DNA of 64,000 bases from Hyphomicrobiales bacterium (GTDB lineage: Bacteria > Pseudomonadota > Alphaproteobacteria > Rhizobiales > Rhizobiaceae). This document shows, piece after piece, positions 52,092 to 63,221 of this stretch. The notes below the pieces were generated by a model. It was not told where the DNA came from and ran no database searches. It saw only the letters and a list, made by a program, of their open reading frames with translations. The stretch's first letter is position 1, and each line of letters opens with the position of its first letter. Both the position numbers and the translations under genes were made by a program. The DNA is taken from NCBI GenBank assembly GCA_900472395.1, contig UCHV01000036.1, positions 1 to 64,000 of the forward strand, written 5' to 3'.

Positions 52092-52805
52092 CTAGCGCTG
52101 CTGAGCGCCGCCTGCCGGGTTGGCCAGATCCATACCTGTCTGATTCGGGAAAAATCGCGGGCCGATAATACGCACCGGTTTGGATGGATCGTAGTCACGT
52201 TCGGGCGTCGGCGGCAGTTCCGGGGCCTTGGCTTCCTCAACGGCTGGCGGCGGGGTGCCGAACTCGATGATCGACGATGGCTTGGGGGCGGTCAGCGTGA
52301 CGACGGAGGAGGATTTCCCCATTTTCGTGCCGGTGTCGGTTTCAGTCGGATGCTGTTGCGGATCGACGGCGACGGTGGTTGTTTCAAAATCCGGCGCAAC
52401 GCAGTTATTGGCCTGGATATCGGCGCGGATCAGCTTCGTTTCATGATTGGTGATGACGAGGCTGCGAGCCTGATTGCGCGCCGCAAGGATGTCCTTCCGG
52501 TTCTCCTCCATGCCGTCAAGCATCTGGCGCAAGGCACGGCAGGCTTCGTCATTGGCGCCGCCAAGCGGCGTGATGCTGACGGAGCCGCATTGATGCCGGC
52601 GCATGTCCAGCCTGAGCTTGCGGATCTCAATATTCTGCTGGGTGAGTGCTTGCGCGTGGGCGCGGACATTGCTGGTATCGCCGATGATATGGGGGGCGTT
52701 TGCGAGGCGCCGAAAAAGCTCTTCGCAGAGGGCTGCATTTTCCTGCGCCATCGCAGGAAGCGGGCAAAAGCACATCATCAGGGGAAACAGCCGGCGCAGG
52801 TGCAT
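52092..52805 (-). CDS. exported hypothetical protein with Pro-rich tail
   Basis: The 237-residue protein has a short signal peptide (FPLMMCFCPLPAMA), a helical domain with four Cys (ALCEELF, RHQCGSV, EACRALRQML, NNCVAPDF) that could form two disulfides, and a Pro/Glu-rich C-terminal half ending NPAGGAQQR. No family is recognised. It converges on bluB with a gap of only five bases and lies downstream of maeB on the same strand, after a hairpin. Confidence 0.7.
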   Translation of the reverse strand: MHLRRLFPLMMCFCPLPAMAQENAALCEELFRRLANAPHIIGDTSNVRAHAQALTQQNIEIRKLRLDMRRHQCGSVSITPLGGANDEACRALRQMLDGMEENRKDILAARNQARSLVITNHETKLIRADIQANNCVAPDFETTTVAVDPQQHPTETDTGTKMGKSSSVVTLTAPKPSSIIEFGTPPPAVEEAKAPELPPTPERDYDPSKPVRIIGPRFFPNQTGMDLANPAGGAQQR

Positions 52806-52861
52806 CCGTATTCTCCATTCGGGCCCGCAGGTCGTGGGCCGTCATCGTCTCGCTGTCGCAT

Positions 52862-52889
52862 TCCGAAGGCGGATGGTCCCGCCTTCGGA
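52862..52889 (-). terminator. hairpin after maeB
   Basis: TCCGAAGGCGG and CCGCCTTCGGA form an 11-bp stem 21 bases past the maeB stop codon. The T-run is weak. Confidence 0.7.
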
Positions 52890-52909
52890 TTGACATTGTC
52901 CTAACGGCC

Positions 52910-55249
<2,340 letters not shown>

Positions 55250-55590
55250 TGCGACCTCGGTCAAATTTCTTCTTGAGGGTCCCTCAATACAACAAATGAC
55301 CGGAGGGTCCAGCCGCATATTGGTGATTGGCGGTATTTCACGATGACGCCTGTTGCACCGAGGTGACGCTTCTTCGTTACCGCCAGCCGGTCCTGCCCGC
55401 CGCAGACGCGCCACTCGCGGATTTGTGCCGGAGCCTTTCCCAGGCGGACATGCCGGAAAGCCTTCCGGCGAGGTCCAGCCGAGGCTTCGAACGGGGATAA
55501 GTCCGTTCCGTTAAACTGGACAAAGCCGAACCGCTCCCATACCACAAGGGTGAGGGCGATCCGGGCCCGGATGAATGGGGAAACCAGAGC
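55250..55590. promoter_or_regulatory. divergent maeB/oxidase control region with palindromes
   Basis: The 341-base gap holds no gene. TTGAGGG-T-CCCTCAA (55273-55287) is a perfect palindrome just upstream of maeB, in its likely promoter. GCCGGAA-agcc-TTCCGGC (55452-55469) is a second, farther from either start. Either could be an operator. Confidence 0.45.
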
Positions 55591-57006
55591 ATGGCTATCA
55601 AGGACGTTCGGCAGGGCAAACGCAACGAAGAGGGCATCGCCCGTGTGCTTCAGATCCTGAAGGAAACCTTCGGCGAGCGCTTTCAGACCGGCCAGTCCTT
55701 TCGCGAACAGCATGCCCACACCACCACCTATCTGCCGGCGCAATTGCCGGATGGCGTGGTATTTGCCGAGACCGGCGAGGACGTGAAACAGGTGGTGAAA
55801 ACCTGCGCCGCCCACAAGGTTCCGGTCATCGCCTTCGGTACCGGTTCGTCGCTGGAAGGCCAGGTGAACGCCACACACGGCGGCATTTCCATTGATTTCA
55901 GCCGTATGAACAAGGTGCTGCGTGTGTCGCCGGAAGATCTCGACGTCACGGTCGAACCCGGCATCACCCGCGAGGAACTGAATGTCCACCTGCGCGATAC
56001 CGGTCTGTTTTTCCCGATCGATCCCGGCGCAAATGCCTCTATCGGCGGCATGACGGCAACGCGCGCTTCCGGCACCAATGCGGTGCGCTACGGTACTATG
56101 AAGGATAACGTTCTGGCGCTGACCGTCGTCACCGCAGACGGCGAAGAAATCCATGTCGGTACCCGTGCCAGAAAATCCTCTGCCGGTTACGATCTGACGC
56201 GGCTTTACGTCGGCTCGGAAGGAACGCTCGGCATCATCACTTCGATCACCTTGCGCCTGCAGGGCATTCCGGAAAAGATCGGTGGCGGCGTCTGCGCATT
56301 CGAGACGGTCGAAGCCGCCTGTAATGCCGTCATCATGACGATCCAGATGGGCATTCCTGTCGCGCGTATCGAATTGCTCGATGCCATGCAGATTCGTGCC
56401 TGCAACGCTTATTCTGATCTCAGCTACCCTGAAAAACCGACCCTCTTTCTCGAATTCCACGGCACGGAGGAAACTGTCGCTCTGCAATCTGCGCAGTTTG
56501 CCGAAATCGCTGCGGAATTCGGCGGCGACGAGTTCGTCTGGACCGCCAATGCAGAAGAACGCGCCAAGCTCTGGAAGGCCCGCCACAATGCCTATTGGGC
56601 CGGCCGCGCGCTCGATCCCACGCTCAGCGGTTTTTCTACCGACGTCTGCGTGCCGATCGCGCGCCTTGCCGAATGTGTTGCCGCGACGCAGGCCGATATT
56701 GCGGAAGCGGGACTTCTCGCGCCGATCGTCGGCCATGCCGGTGACGGGAATTTCCATGTGCTGGTAATGTTCGACGACAAGGACCCACAATCGGTTGCCA
56801 GGGTGGAAGCCTTCACCCATCGTCTGGGCCAGCGCGCTCTTGCCATGGATGGCACCTGCACCGGCGAGCACGGTGTCGGCCAGGGCAAGGTGAGCCTGCT
56901 TGCGGAAGAGATCGGCCCGGCTCTTGGTCTCATGCAGGCGGTCAAGAGAAGCCTCGACCCGGATAATATCTTCAATCCGGGAAAAATCTGGCACTCGGCG
57001 GATTAA
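55591..57006 (+). CDS. FAD-linked D-lactate dehydrogenase/2-hydroxyacid oxidase family
   Basis: The 471-residue protein has a PCMH-type FAD-binding domain (about 50-230: VIAFGTGSSLEGQVNATHGGISIDFSRM, DPGANASIGGMTATRASGTNAVRYGTM, LYVGSEGTLGIITSITL) and a C-terminal domain with KARHNAYW, STDVCVPIARL, GHAGDGNFHVLVMFD and GTCTGEHGVGQGK. This matches LDHD/GlcD-type respiratory oxidases; D-lactate is the likeliest substrate, glycolate is possible. ATG at 55591. It is divergent from maeB and 33 bases before the AsmA gene. Confidence 0.9.
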   Translation: MAIKDVRQGKRNEEGIARVLQILKETFGERFQTGQSFREQHAHTTTYLPAQLPDGVVFAETGEDVKQVVKTCAAHKVPVIAFGTGSSLEGQVNATHGGISIDFSRMNKVLRVSPEDLDVTVEPGITREELNVHLRDTGLFFPIDPGANASIGGMTATRASGTNAVRYGTMKDNVLALTVVTADGEEIHVGTRARKSSAGYDLTRLYVGSEGTLGIITSITLRLQGIPEKIGGGVCAFETVEAACNAVIMTIQMGIPVARIELLDAMQIRACNAYSDLSYPEKPTLFLEFHGTEETVALQSAQFAEIAAEFGGDEFVWTANAEERAKLWKARHNAYWAGRALDPTLSGFSTDVCVPIARLAECVAATQADIAEAGLLAPIVGHAGDGNFHVLVMFDDKDPQSVARVEAFTHRLGQRALAMDGTCTGEHGVGQGKVSLLAEEIGPALGLMQAVKRSLDPDNIFNPGKIWHSAD

Positions 57007-57039
57007 GGGAAAGCGGCGGAAAAGGGGAGACGACAGGCA

Positions 57040-60000
57040 GTGCTCGGACGGATCATGCTCTTCCTCGGTGGCCTTGTGGTCGTGGCTTTGTTCACGGCCC
57101 TGTTTGCGCCGTTCTTCCTCGACTGGTCGAGTTTCCGTACCGAGTTCGAAAACCAGGCAAGCCGCATCCTCGGCAAGAAGGTCACCGTCCACGGCAATGT
57201 CGATGCCCGTATTCTGCCGTTTCCCTCGGTCACCATGCACGACGTGCGCATCGGACGCGATACCGATGGCACACCGCAGGTTCAGGCCGCGGAGTTTTCG
57301 ATGGATATGGAGCTTGCGCCTTTCATGTCCGGCGAGGCGCGTATCTTCGACATGCGGGTCGTTCGTCCCAAGGCGCGCATCCGTGTATTGCCGGATGGAA
57401 CGCTCGATTGGACGCGCGGTAGCCGCCCTGTCATCCCGGCCCGAAATGTCGTCCTGGAAGACGTTCACATTACCGATGCCGAGATCGAGTTCATCGACGA
57501 ACAGACCGGGCGCACGCGTCGGCTGACGGAATTCAACGCCGATATGGCGGCCGCCTCGCTTGCGGGGCCATGGCGGGCGGATGGCACGGCCAATCTCGAT
57601 GGTTACGACGCCCGTTTCAATTTTTCAAGCGGCGAACCGGATGCCGCCACCGGTAGCGTTCCCTTGCGCCTGCGTCTCTGGCCCGATCTTCAGCCGATCG
57701 AATTGCAGCTGGATGGTGCGCTTGCGGTCAAGGACGGCCGGGCGGGGTATCAGGGCGCCTTCAATCTGGTGACGCTGGCCGAGGAAACCGAGGAAGAGCC
57801 GGTTGTGCCGCCGCCGCCGGGCCCGCGCGTGCGCGGCCGTTTCGAACTTACCAATGATCGTATCCGCATTCCTGAGTATCGCCTGGAGCTCGGCGCCGCC
57901 GACAATCCATATGTCACGACCGGCGAGGCGACGCTCGATACCGGCGAAAATCCGGAATTTCTGCTGACCGGCGACGGCCAGCAGATCGACGTTAACCGCC
58001 TGACCCAGGATGAGGCCGGCGGCAAGACATCACGCAATCCCGCCGTCTCGGCGCAACGCCGTCTTAATGCCCTTATCCGCATGGCAGCAGCGATCCCTAT
58101 TCCGCAGGTTCCGGGCAAGGCCAGCCTGCGCCTTCCGGCCATAGTCCTCAACGACACGACATTGCGCGACATCCGTCTCGACCTGCGCCCCGCCGGTCAG
58201 GGTTGGGCGGTGGACAATGCCGTAGCCACGCTGCCGGGCCGCACCCGCGTAGAGGCCAAGGGTAGCCTCCAACTAGCTGGAAAGGCAGCGTTTGCCGGAA
58301 ACATGCTGCTTGCCTCCAACCAGCCGTCCGGGTTGGCCGATTGGCTTTCCGGCAAGGTCGATCCGGCCATTCGCCGCCTGAGTTCGGCCGGCTTCTCCGC
58401 GAATGTCGATCTCACCACCGAACGCCAGCGCTTCAAGGATCTCGAACTTGCTATCGGCAATGCCACGTTGACCGGCAATATCGAACGGCAGTCGATCCCA
58501 AACCAGACGCCCAGCCTGACGGTCGATCTCGCCGGCAATGAAATCGATATCGACGCCATGCGGGCGCTCGGCTCGCTGATGACCGGTGACGATGCCGGTC
58601 GCGATGTGCTCGATCACAAGCTTTCCGGCACCCTGCGAGCCGACCGCTTCAACGCTTTCGGCGTGGCCGCCAACAAGGTGGATACGGCCTTCTCATTCGC
58701 CGATGGCGCTTTGTCTCTGGAAAAGCTCACGGTCGGCGATCTCGCAGGGGCCGAAATTATGGCCAGCGGCAAGCTTGAAGGTTCGTTGCTCGCCTATACC
58801 GGGGGCGGTACCGTCTCCTTGAAATCCGCCGATCCTTCGGCGTTGTTTGCGATGTTGAGAGACCAGCTGCCACGCAATCCGGGTCTTGGCCGGTTGGCCG
58901 ACAGCGCCACCTGGTATGCCCAGACCGACCTCAAGGCGGATGTCACGGTTGGTGGCGATTTCAACGGCATTGGCGCCAATCTCACGGGCATGAGTAACGG
59001 CAGCCGTGTGGCGGCCGAAATCCGTTTGCCGAATCTGTTTGAGCTTACGGGCAATGACGATTTCGATGTGAAGGCGACCTTGGATAACCCGGTTGCCGCC
59101 ACCCTGTTCGGTCAAGCCGGTCTCGATCCGTTGCCTTTCGATGTCGAGCGGGATGGCCGCCTGACGCTGGCTGCGCTGGGCAGTGGCGATAAGCCGGTAA
59201 AGATCAACCTGAATTATGCTGCCGGCAAAACCATGCTTTTCGCAGACGGGGAATTGAACCTGTCGGGAAATGCCTTCGGTGAAGGTCGAATGCGGATTTC
59301 CGCGGAAAGCCCGGATCTCGAACCCTACCTCCTGATGACAGGCATCGGCCTGCCACAGTTTGGTGCAGGCCTGCCGGTCAAGATGTCGGCCGATGTGACC
59401 TCGACCCCCGAAGCGGTTTCCGTGACCGACCTCGAAGGGACACTGTCAGGCAATGCGGTTCGGGGAGAACTCCGATTGGACCGCAGCACGCCGGCGCTGG
59501 CCGCATCCGGCAGTCTGGCCATCAACACGCTCGATCTCGCCTGGCTCGGCGAGACGATCTATGGCCCGCTTACCGATGCTGAAACCGGTGCGCTGACCAC
59601 CAAGGATTTCGCGTTGCCGATCTTTGGCGGTGCCGATGTCACGCTCGATGTCGCCGCCAAAACCTTGCGCACCGATTTTACCGCGCCTGTCACGGATTTT
59701 TCCGGCCGCATCGCTCATCGCGGCGGAAATCTCACCGTCGAAAATCTCGCCGGCAAGTGGAGCGGCGGCAAGCTCGACGGTCGCCTGATGATGTCGAACG
59801 GGCAGGGCGTCGGCATATTCCAGACACGTCTGTCGGTAAGTGGTGCCGACCTGGCGCCATTGGTCTGGCGGACGGGCGAAGGCGCGCCGGTTGCGACGGG
59901 CGGCATCGGTTTCGATCTGGTTGCCGAAGCAACGGCCAAAAGCGTTGCCGATCTGTTGGGTTCGGCCAGCGGGTCGGGGCAGGTTCGTCTGTCCGACGTC

Positions 60001-60747
60001 ACGGTCGGCGGCCTTAATCCTGGCCTCCTGCCGCCGCTGCTCGCGAAGGCTGACGGCATCAAGGGGGACGTAACCCCGGCGAAGGTAAAGCCGCTCTTGG
60101 CGGGTCTCGTGCATGCCGGTCGGGCCCGTATCGGCGATGTATCCATTCCCTTTACCATGACCGACGGCGAAGCGCGTGCCCAGAATATTACCGCAGCCGA
60201 CGGCGCCGCAAAGCTTGATGGCGCGCTGCGACTGAATTTGGCGCAAGGCACGCTCGCGGGCGAAATTGCACTCGCATTCGATGCGGGTGAAGAAACGCTT
60301 GCAGGTGGCGATGCCGCGTTGAGGCTCATTTATTCCGGAGATATCGCAGAACCGGTGGAAACGATCGATATTGCCGATATGAGCAATTTCCTCTCCATGC
60401 GCGCCTTTGAAAAGGAGCGCCGCCGCGTCGAAACCCTGCAGGCAAGCGTGCTTGAAAAACAGCGCCTGCGCCGCGAGGCCGCTCTCTACACTTCTCGTGA
60501 AAATGATCGTCGCATCGCGCGAGAAAAGGCAGAGGCCGAAGAAAAAGCGCGTCTGGAGGAACAGGCTCGTGTTGCCGCCGAGCAGGAGCAACGGCGTCTT
60601 GCGGAAGAGAAGGCGGCCGAAGAGCGCCGCCGTCGCGAGGCAGCCGAACCGCGCCTGACCTTGCCACCGGCGGATGGATCCACCGGCACACCGTCGCTCG
60701 ATTTCAACAATCAGGATTTTCGGGGCTTGCCGGGCGTCCAGCAGTAA
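57040..60747 (+). CDS. giant AsmA-family envelope protein
   Basis: The 1235-residue protein has an N-terminal membrane helix (LFLGGLVVVALFTALFAPFF), the AsmA opening LDWSSFRTEFENQASRILGKKVTVHGNVDARILPFPSV, long beta-rich repeats typical of bridge-like lipid-transport proteins, the conserved SGSGQVRLSDVTVGG region (about 970-1010) and an unusual C-terminal charged coiled coil (about 1120-1203; repeated Lys/Arg/Glu/Ala). The family is thought to move phospholipids across the periplasm. The start is GTG at 57040 after GGGGAGA. It follows the oxidase gene closely on the same strand. Confidence 0.9.
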   Translation: MLGRIMLFLGGLVVVALFTALFAPFFLDWSSFRTEFENQASRILGKKVTVHGNVDARILPFPSVTMHDVRIGRDTDGTPQVQAAEFSMDMELAPFMSGEARIFDMRVVRPKARIRVLPDGTLDWTRGSRPVIPARNVVLEDVHITDAEIEFIDEQTGRTRRLTEFNADMAAASLAGPWRADGTANLDGYDARFNFSSGEPDAATGSVPLRLRLWPDLQPIELQLDGALAVKDGRAGYQGAFNLVTLAEETEEEPVVPPPPGPRVRGRFELTNDRIRIPEYRLELGAADNPYVTTGEATLDTGENPEFLLTGDGQQIDVNRLTQDEAGGKTSRNPAVSAQRRLNALIRMAAAIPIPQVPGKASLRLPAIVLNDTTLRDIRLDLRPAGQGWAVDNAVATLPGRTRVEAKGSLQLAGKAAFAGNMLLASNQPSGLADWLSGKVDPAIRRLSSAGFSANVDLTTERQRFKDLELAIGNATLTGNIERQSIPNQTPSLTVDLAGNEIDIDAMRALGSLMTGDDAGRDVLDHKLSGTLRADRFNAFGVAANKVDTAFSFADGALSLEKLTVGDLAGAEIMASGKLEGSLLAYTGGGTVSLKSADPSALFAMLRDQLPRNPGLGRLADSATWYAQTDLKADVTVGGDFNGIGANLTGMSNGSRVAAEIRLPNLFELTGNDDFDVKATLDNPVAATLFGQAGLDPLPFDVERDGRLTLAALGSGDKPVKINLNYAAGKTMLFADGELNLSGNAFGEGRMRISAESPDLEPYLLMTGIGLPQFGAGLPVKMSADVTSTPEAVSVTDLEGTLSGNAVRGELRLDRSTPALAASGSLAINTLDLAWLGETIYGPLTDAETGALTTKDFALPIFGGADVTLDVAAKTLRTDFTAPVTDFSGRIAHRGGNLTVENLAGKWSGGKLDGRLMMSNGQGVGIFQTRLSVSGADLAPLVWRTGEGAPVATGGIGFDLVAEATAKSVADLLGSASGSGQVRLSDVTVGGLNPGLLPPLLAKADGIKGDVTPAKVKPLLAGLVHAGRARIGDVSIPFTMTDGEARAQNITAADGAAKLDGALRLNLAQGTLAGEIALAFDAGEETLAGGDAALRLIYSGDIAEPVETIDIADMSNFLSMRAFEKERRRVETLQASVLEKQRLRREAALYTSRENDRRIAREKAEAEEKARLEEQARVAAEQEQRRLAEEKAAEERRRREAAEPRLTLPPADGSTGTPSLDFNNQDFRGLPGVQQ

Positions 60748-60769
60748 CTGACGCCAATAAGCGGTGGCA

Positions 60770-60985
60770 TCAGGCCAGTTCGCCCTTGAGGTAGCGCAGC
60801 ACATGCACCCGAAGCGCCGAAGAGAGATTGCTCTCGGCGTCGCGCCCGTCATCGATTTCGGCGATCAGGCCCGCAATGCTTTTTTGCCGTTCCGAGGCAA
60901 TGGACTTCAGTTCGCTCCAGAACTCGTCTTCCAACGTGAAACTGGTGCGGTGTCCGTGCAGTGTCGCTGAATGTTTGCGGATCAT
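60770..60985 (-). CDS. ribbon-helix-helix domain protein (71 aa)
   Basis: The protein starts MIRKHSATLHGHRTSFTLEDEFWSEL and continues KSIAGLIAEID, the RHH_4-type DNA-binding fold with a beta strand followed by two helices. It should be a dimeric DNA-binding protein, perhaps an autoregulator. It is the last of three small minus-strand genes running from sspB; gaps of 63 and 38 bases allow co-transcription. It converges on the AsmA gene. Confidence 0.85.
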   Translation of the reverse strand: MIRKHSATLHGHRTSFTLEDEFWSELKSIASERQKSIAGLIAEIDDGRDAESNLSSALRVHVLRYLKGELA

Positions 60986-61048
60986 GGCATCTTACTCGCA
61001 CACGAGACTGATCGTATCGGCATGTTTCTGCTGTAAGATAAGGTAGCG

Positions 61049-61240
61049 TCAGGCGTCGTCTTCGGGCTTGTCGAGTTTCCGCTGGTCGAGTGCGCGCTCG
61101 GCCTTTTCGTTCAACGCCTTGGTCAGCGTCTTTTCAGATTTCGTGCGGCCAAAAGTCAGGCGGTTCTGATCCGCCTGGCTTTCTTTTTCCGACCGGGCCT
61201 TGTTCTTGCGGAACTGACGCAGGTTGACGATGTCGGCCAT
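61049..61240 (-). CDS. DUF4169 protein (63 aa)
   Basis: A very basic, highly charged small protein, MADIVNLRQFRKNKARSEKE at the start, KRT-rich after, which is the DUF4169 signature; it is probably one long helix. The function is unknown; members are almost confined to alphaproteobacteria. ATG at 61240 with GGAGAG upstream. It lies between sspB and the RHH gene. Confidence 0.88.
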   Translation of the reverse strand: MADIVNLRQFRKNKARSEKESQADQNRLTFGRTKSEKTLTKALNEKAERALDQRKLDKPEDDA

Positions 61241-61278
61241 ATGCGTGCTCTCCGGGTAGGCTTGAATGCCTGCCTGCT

Positions 61279-61797
61279 TCAGTGCTTCTTGCGGAACGAA
61301 TCCAGCGAGACAACAGAGCCTTCTTTTTTGGGCTCGTCGGTTTTTTCTTCCGTATCGCCTTCAACCGCCGGCTTGGCGACGGCATCGACCGGATATGCGG
61401 TGATTTCCGCCGAATTGTCGCTGTCGTCTTCGTCGGCCATCGGCACTTCGAATTCCAGTTCGAAATTCACGGACGGATCGTAGAAACCGCGAATGGCGTT
61501 AAACGGAATGACAAGGCGTTCCGGCGTGTCCGAGAAGGAAAGCCCGATCTCGAACTGTGTGTCGTTGACCTTTAGGTCCCAGAACTGGTGCTGGACGACG
61601 ATGGTCATCTGCTCGGCATATTTCTGCTTGAGGTGCTGCGAAATGCGCACGCCCGGAGCGCCGGTCAGAAAGGTGATGAAGAAATGGTGCTCACCGGGAA
61701 GCCGGCCTGTCGTGGCGACCTCTGACAGAACCTTGCGGATGACGCCGCGCAGAGCGTCCTGCGCCAGAATATCGTAGCGGATATGATCCTGCCCCAT
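61279..61797 (-). CDS. sspB: ClpXP adaptor SspB, alphaproteobacterial type
   Basis: SspB binds the ssrA tag and delivers tagged proteins to ClpXP. The 172-residue protein begins MGQDHIRYDILAQDALRGVIRKVL, has the compact tag-binding domain (HHFFITFLTGAPGVRISQHLK, MTIVVQHQFWDL, FSFSDTPERLVIPFNAI-like block), an acidic linker, and the short C-terminal ClpX-binding tail VVSLDSFRKKH. The start is placed at ATG 61797; an ATG at 61812 is also in frame. It lies immediately downstream of ssrA on the same strand, so tag and adaptor genes adjoin. Confidence 0.95.
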   Translation of the reverse strand: MGQDHIRYDILAQDALRGVIRKVLSEVATTGRLPGEHHFFITFLTGAPGVRISQHLKQKYAEQMTIVVQHQFWDLKVNDTQFEIGLSFSDTPERLVIPFNAIRGFYDPSVNFELEFEVPMADEDDSDNSAEITAYPVDAVAKPAVEGDTEEKTDEPKKEGSVVSLDSFRKKH

Positions 61798-61930
61798 CGG
61801 CCTGTCTTCCATTGTTGTCGTCTTTTCTTGATCGGTTTCGTTCGCCCGTTATAGGGCAGGGTACGGTTAGGGAAAAGCCCCCGTCCACGTTCGATTCCGA
61901 GCATTCTACAAAATTTCAGGGGTGAGGAGA

Positions 61931-62262
61931 AGGTGGAGGTTTCTGTTGCCAGGTACCTCCGAACCCCGCCTTACGGGGCTAACCGTAAGGACTTAGAGCG
62001 GAATTCCCGCACCGCCATTAGGCAGCGAGAGCGTATTCCTTAGCGTTGTTGTCGTTTGCAACTACACTTGTGACCCGATAACGGCGGTATCATGCCGAGC
62101 AAAAGTACGATCTTTACGCCCTTGTCGATCCTATTTCGCCCCCATCAAAAGCCGGTCGTTTCGACCGACCGGTTTTTGGTGGAGGCGCCGGGTACCGCCC
62201 CCGGGTCCAATAGGTTTATTACACCGACCATTTATCGCCATATCCGGACCGAAGTCCGGCAC
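61931..62262 (-). ncRNA. ssrA: two-piece (circularly permuted) tmRNA
   Basis: The acceptor piece comes first on the minus strand and ends ...CGCCTCCACCA with its A at 62177. A processed spacer with an inverted repeat (CCGGTCG/CGACCGG) follows. The coding piece then starts GGGGGCG at 62143, whose seven bases pair with CGCCTCC of the acceptor stem. The tag frame at 62059-62018 reads ANDNNAKEYALAA and stops, with charged alanine expected before it. Hairpins CCCCG/CGGGG and GGAGGT/ACCTCC close the coding piece near 61935. The outer ends are approximate. Confidence 0.93.
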
Positions 62263-62426
62263 CGCTGATATAGGGGTTCGCGAGGCCGTTGAAAAGAGGT
62301 CTTGTCATCTTGCTGTGATGATCGTGAAAAGCCGGGAAAAGCGGCTGCCGGTCACCGGGAGGTGATTGGTGTGCGGCGGGCATGCTATTATGTAAGTCTG
62401 AAATTCAGGAATCGGCGGTACGACCC

Positions 62427-63221
62427 ATGAAGCAATATCTCGACCTCCTACGTCACGTGATGGAAACCGGTAGCGACCGTGGTGATCGCACCGGCACCGG
62501 CACGCGCTCGGTCTTCGGTTACCAGATGCGTTTCGACCTTTCCGAAGGTTTTCCGGTTCTGACCACCAAGAAACTCCACCTGAAGTCGATCATCCACGAG
62601 CTTCTGTGGTTCCTGCAGGGCGATACCAATATCGCTTATCTGAAGGAAAACGGCGTCCGCATCTGGGACGAGTGGGCCGACGAGAACGGCGATCTCGGCC
62701 CGGTTTACGGGTATCAGTGGCGCTCCTGGCCGAAGCCGGATGGCGGTCATGTCGACCAGATTACGAATCTCATCGAAGGCCTGAAAACCAATCCGAATTC
62801 CCGCCGTCATATCGTTTCCGCCTGGAATCCGGCGCTGGTGGACGAGATGGCCCTGCCGCCCTGCCATTGCCTGTTCCAGTTCTACGTTTCGGACGGCAAG
62901 CTCTCCTGCCAGCTCTATCAGCGTTCGGCCGACATTTTCCTGGGAATTCCATTCAATATCGCATCTTACGCGCTGCTGACGCTGATGGTCGCGCAGGTCG
63001 TCGGGCTCGAGCCCGGCGAGTTTATCCACACGCTGGGTGATGCGCATATCTACTCCAACCATTTCGAACAGGCCGAGCTGCAGATGACCCGCAGCCCGAA
63101 GGCGCTGCCGACGATGCGCATCAATCCTGACGTCAAGGATATTTTCGGCTTCAGGTTCGAGGATTTCTCGCTCGAAAATTATGAGGCGGATGCGCATATC
63201 AAGGCGCAGGTGGCGGTGTGA
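62427..63221 (+). CDS. thyA: thymidylate synthase
   Basis: ThyA methylates dUMP to dTMP using methylene-tetrahydrofolate. The 264-residue protein has the standard length, with GDRTGTGTRSVFGYQMRFDL, LWFLQGDTNIAYL, RRHIVSAWNP, the catalytic Cys146 in LPPCHCLFQFYV, YQRSADIFLGIPFNIASYALL and GDAHIYSNH. The ATG at 62427 (MKQYLDLLRHV) is the family start. Its TGA overlaps the GTG start of folA. It is divergent from ssrA. Confidence 0.98.
   Translation: MKQYLDLLRHVMETGSDRGDRTGTGTRSVFGYQMRFDLSEGFPVLTTKKLHLKSIIHELLWFLQGDTNIAYLKENGVRIWDEWADENGDLGPVYGYQWRSWPKPDGGHVDQITNLIEGLKTNPNSRRHIVSAWNPALVDEMALPPCHCLFQFYVSDGKLSCQLYQRSADIFLGIPFNIASYALLTLMVAQVVGLEPGEFIHTLGDAHIYSNHFEQAELQMTRSPKALPTMRINPDVKDIFGFRFEDFSLENYEADAHIKAQVAV

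Noticed and set aside
62150..62200. T-arm/acceptor-like sequence ending CCA, first taken as a tRNA
   Set aside because: No anticodon or D arm; it is the acceptor piece of the permuted tmRNA.
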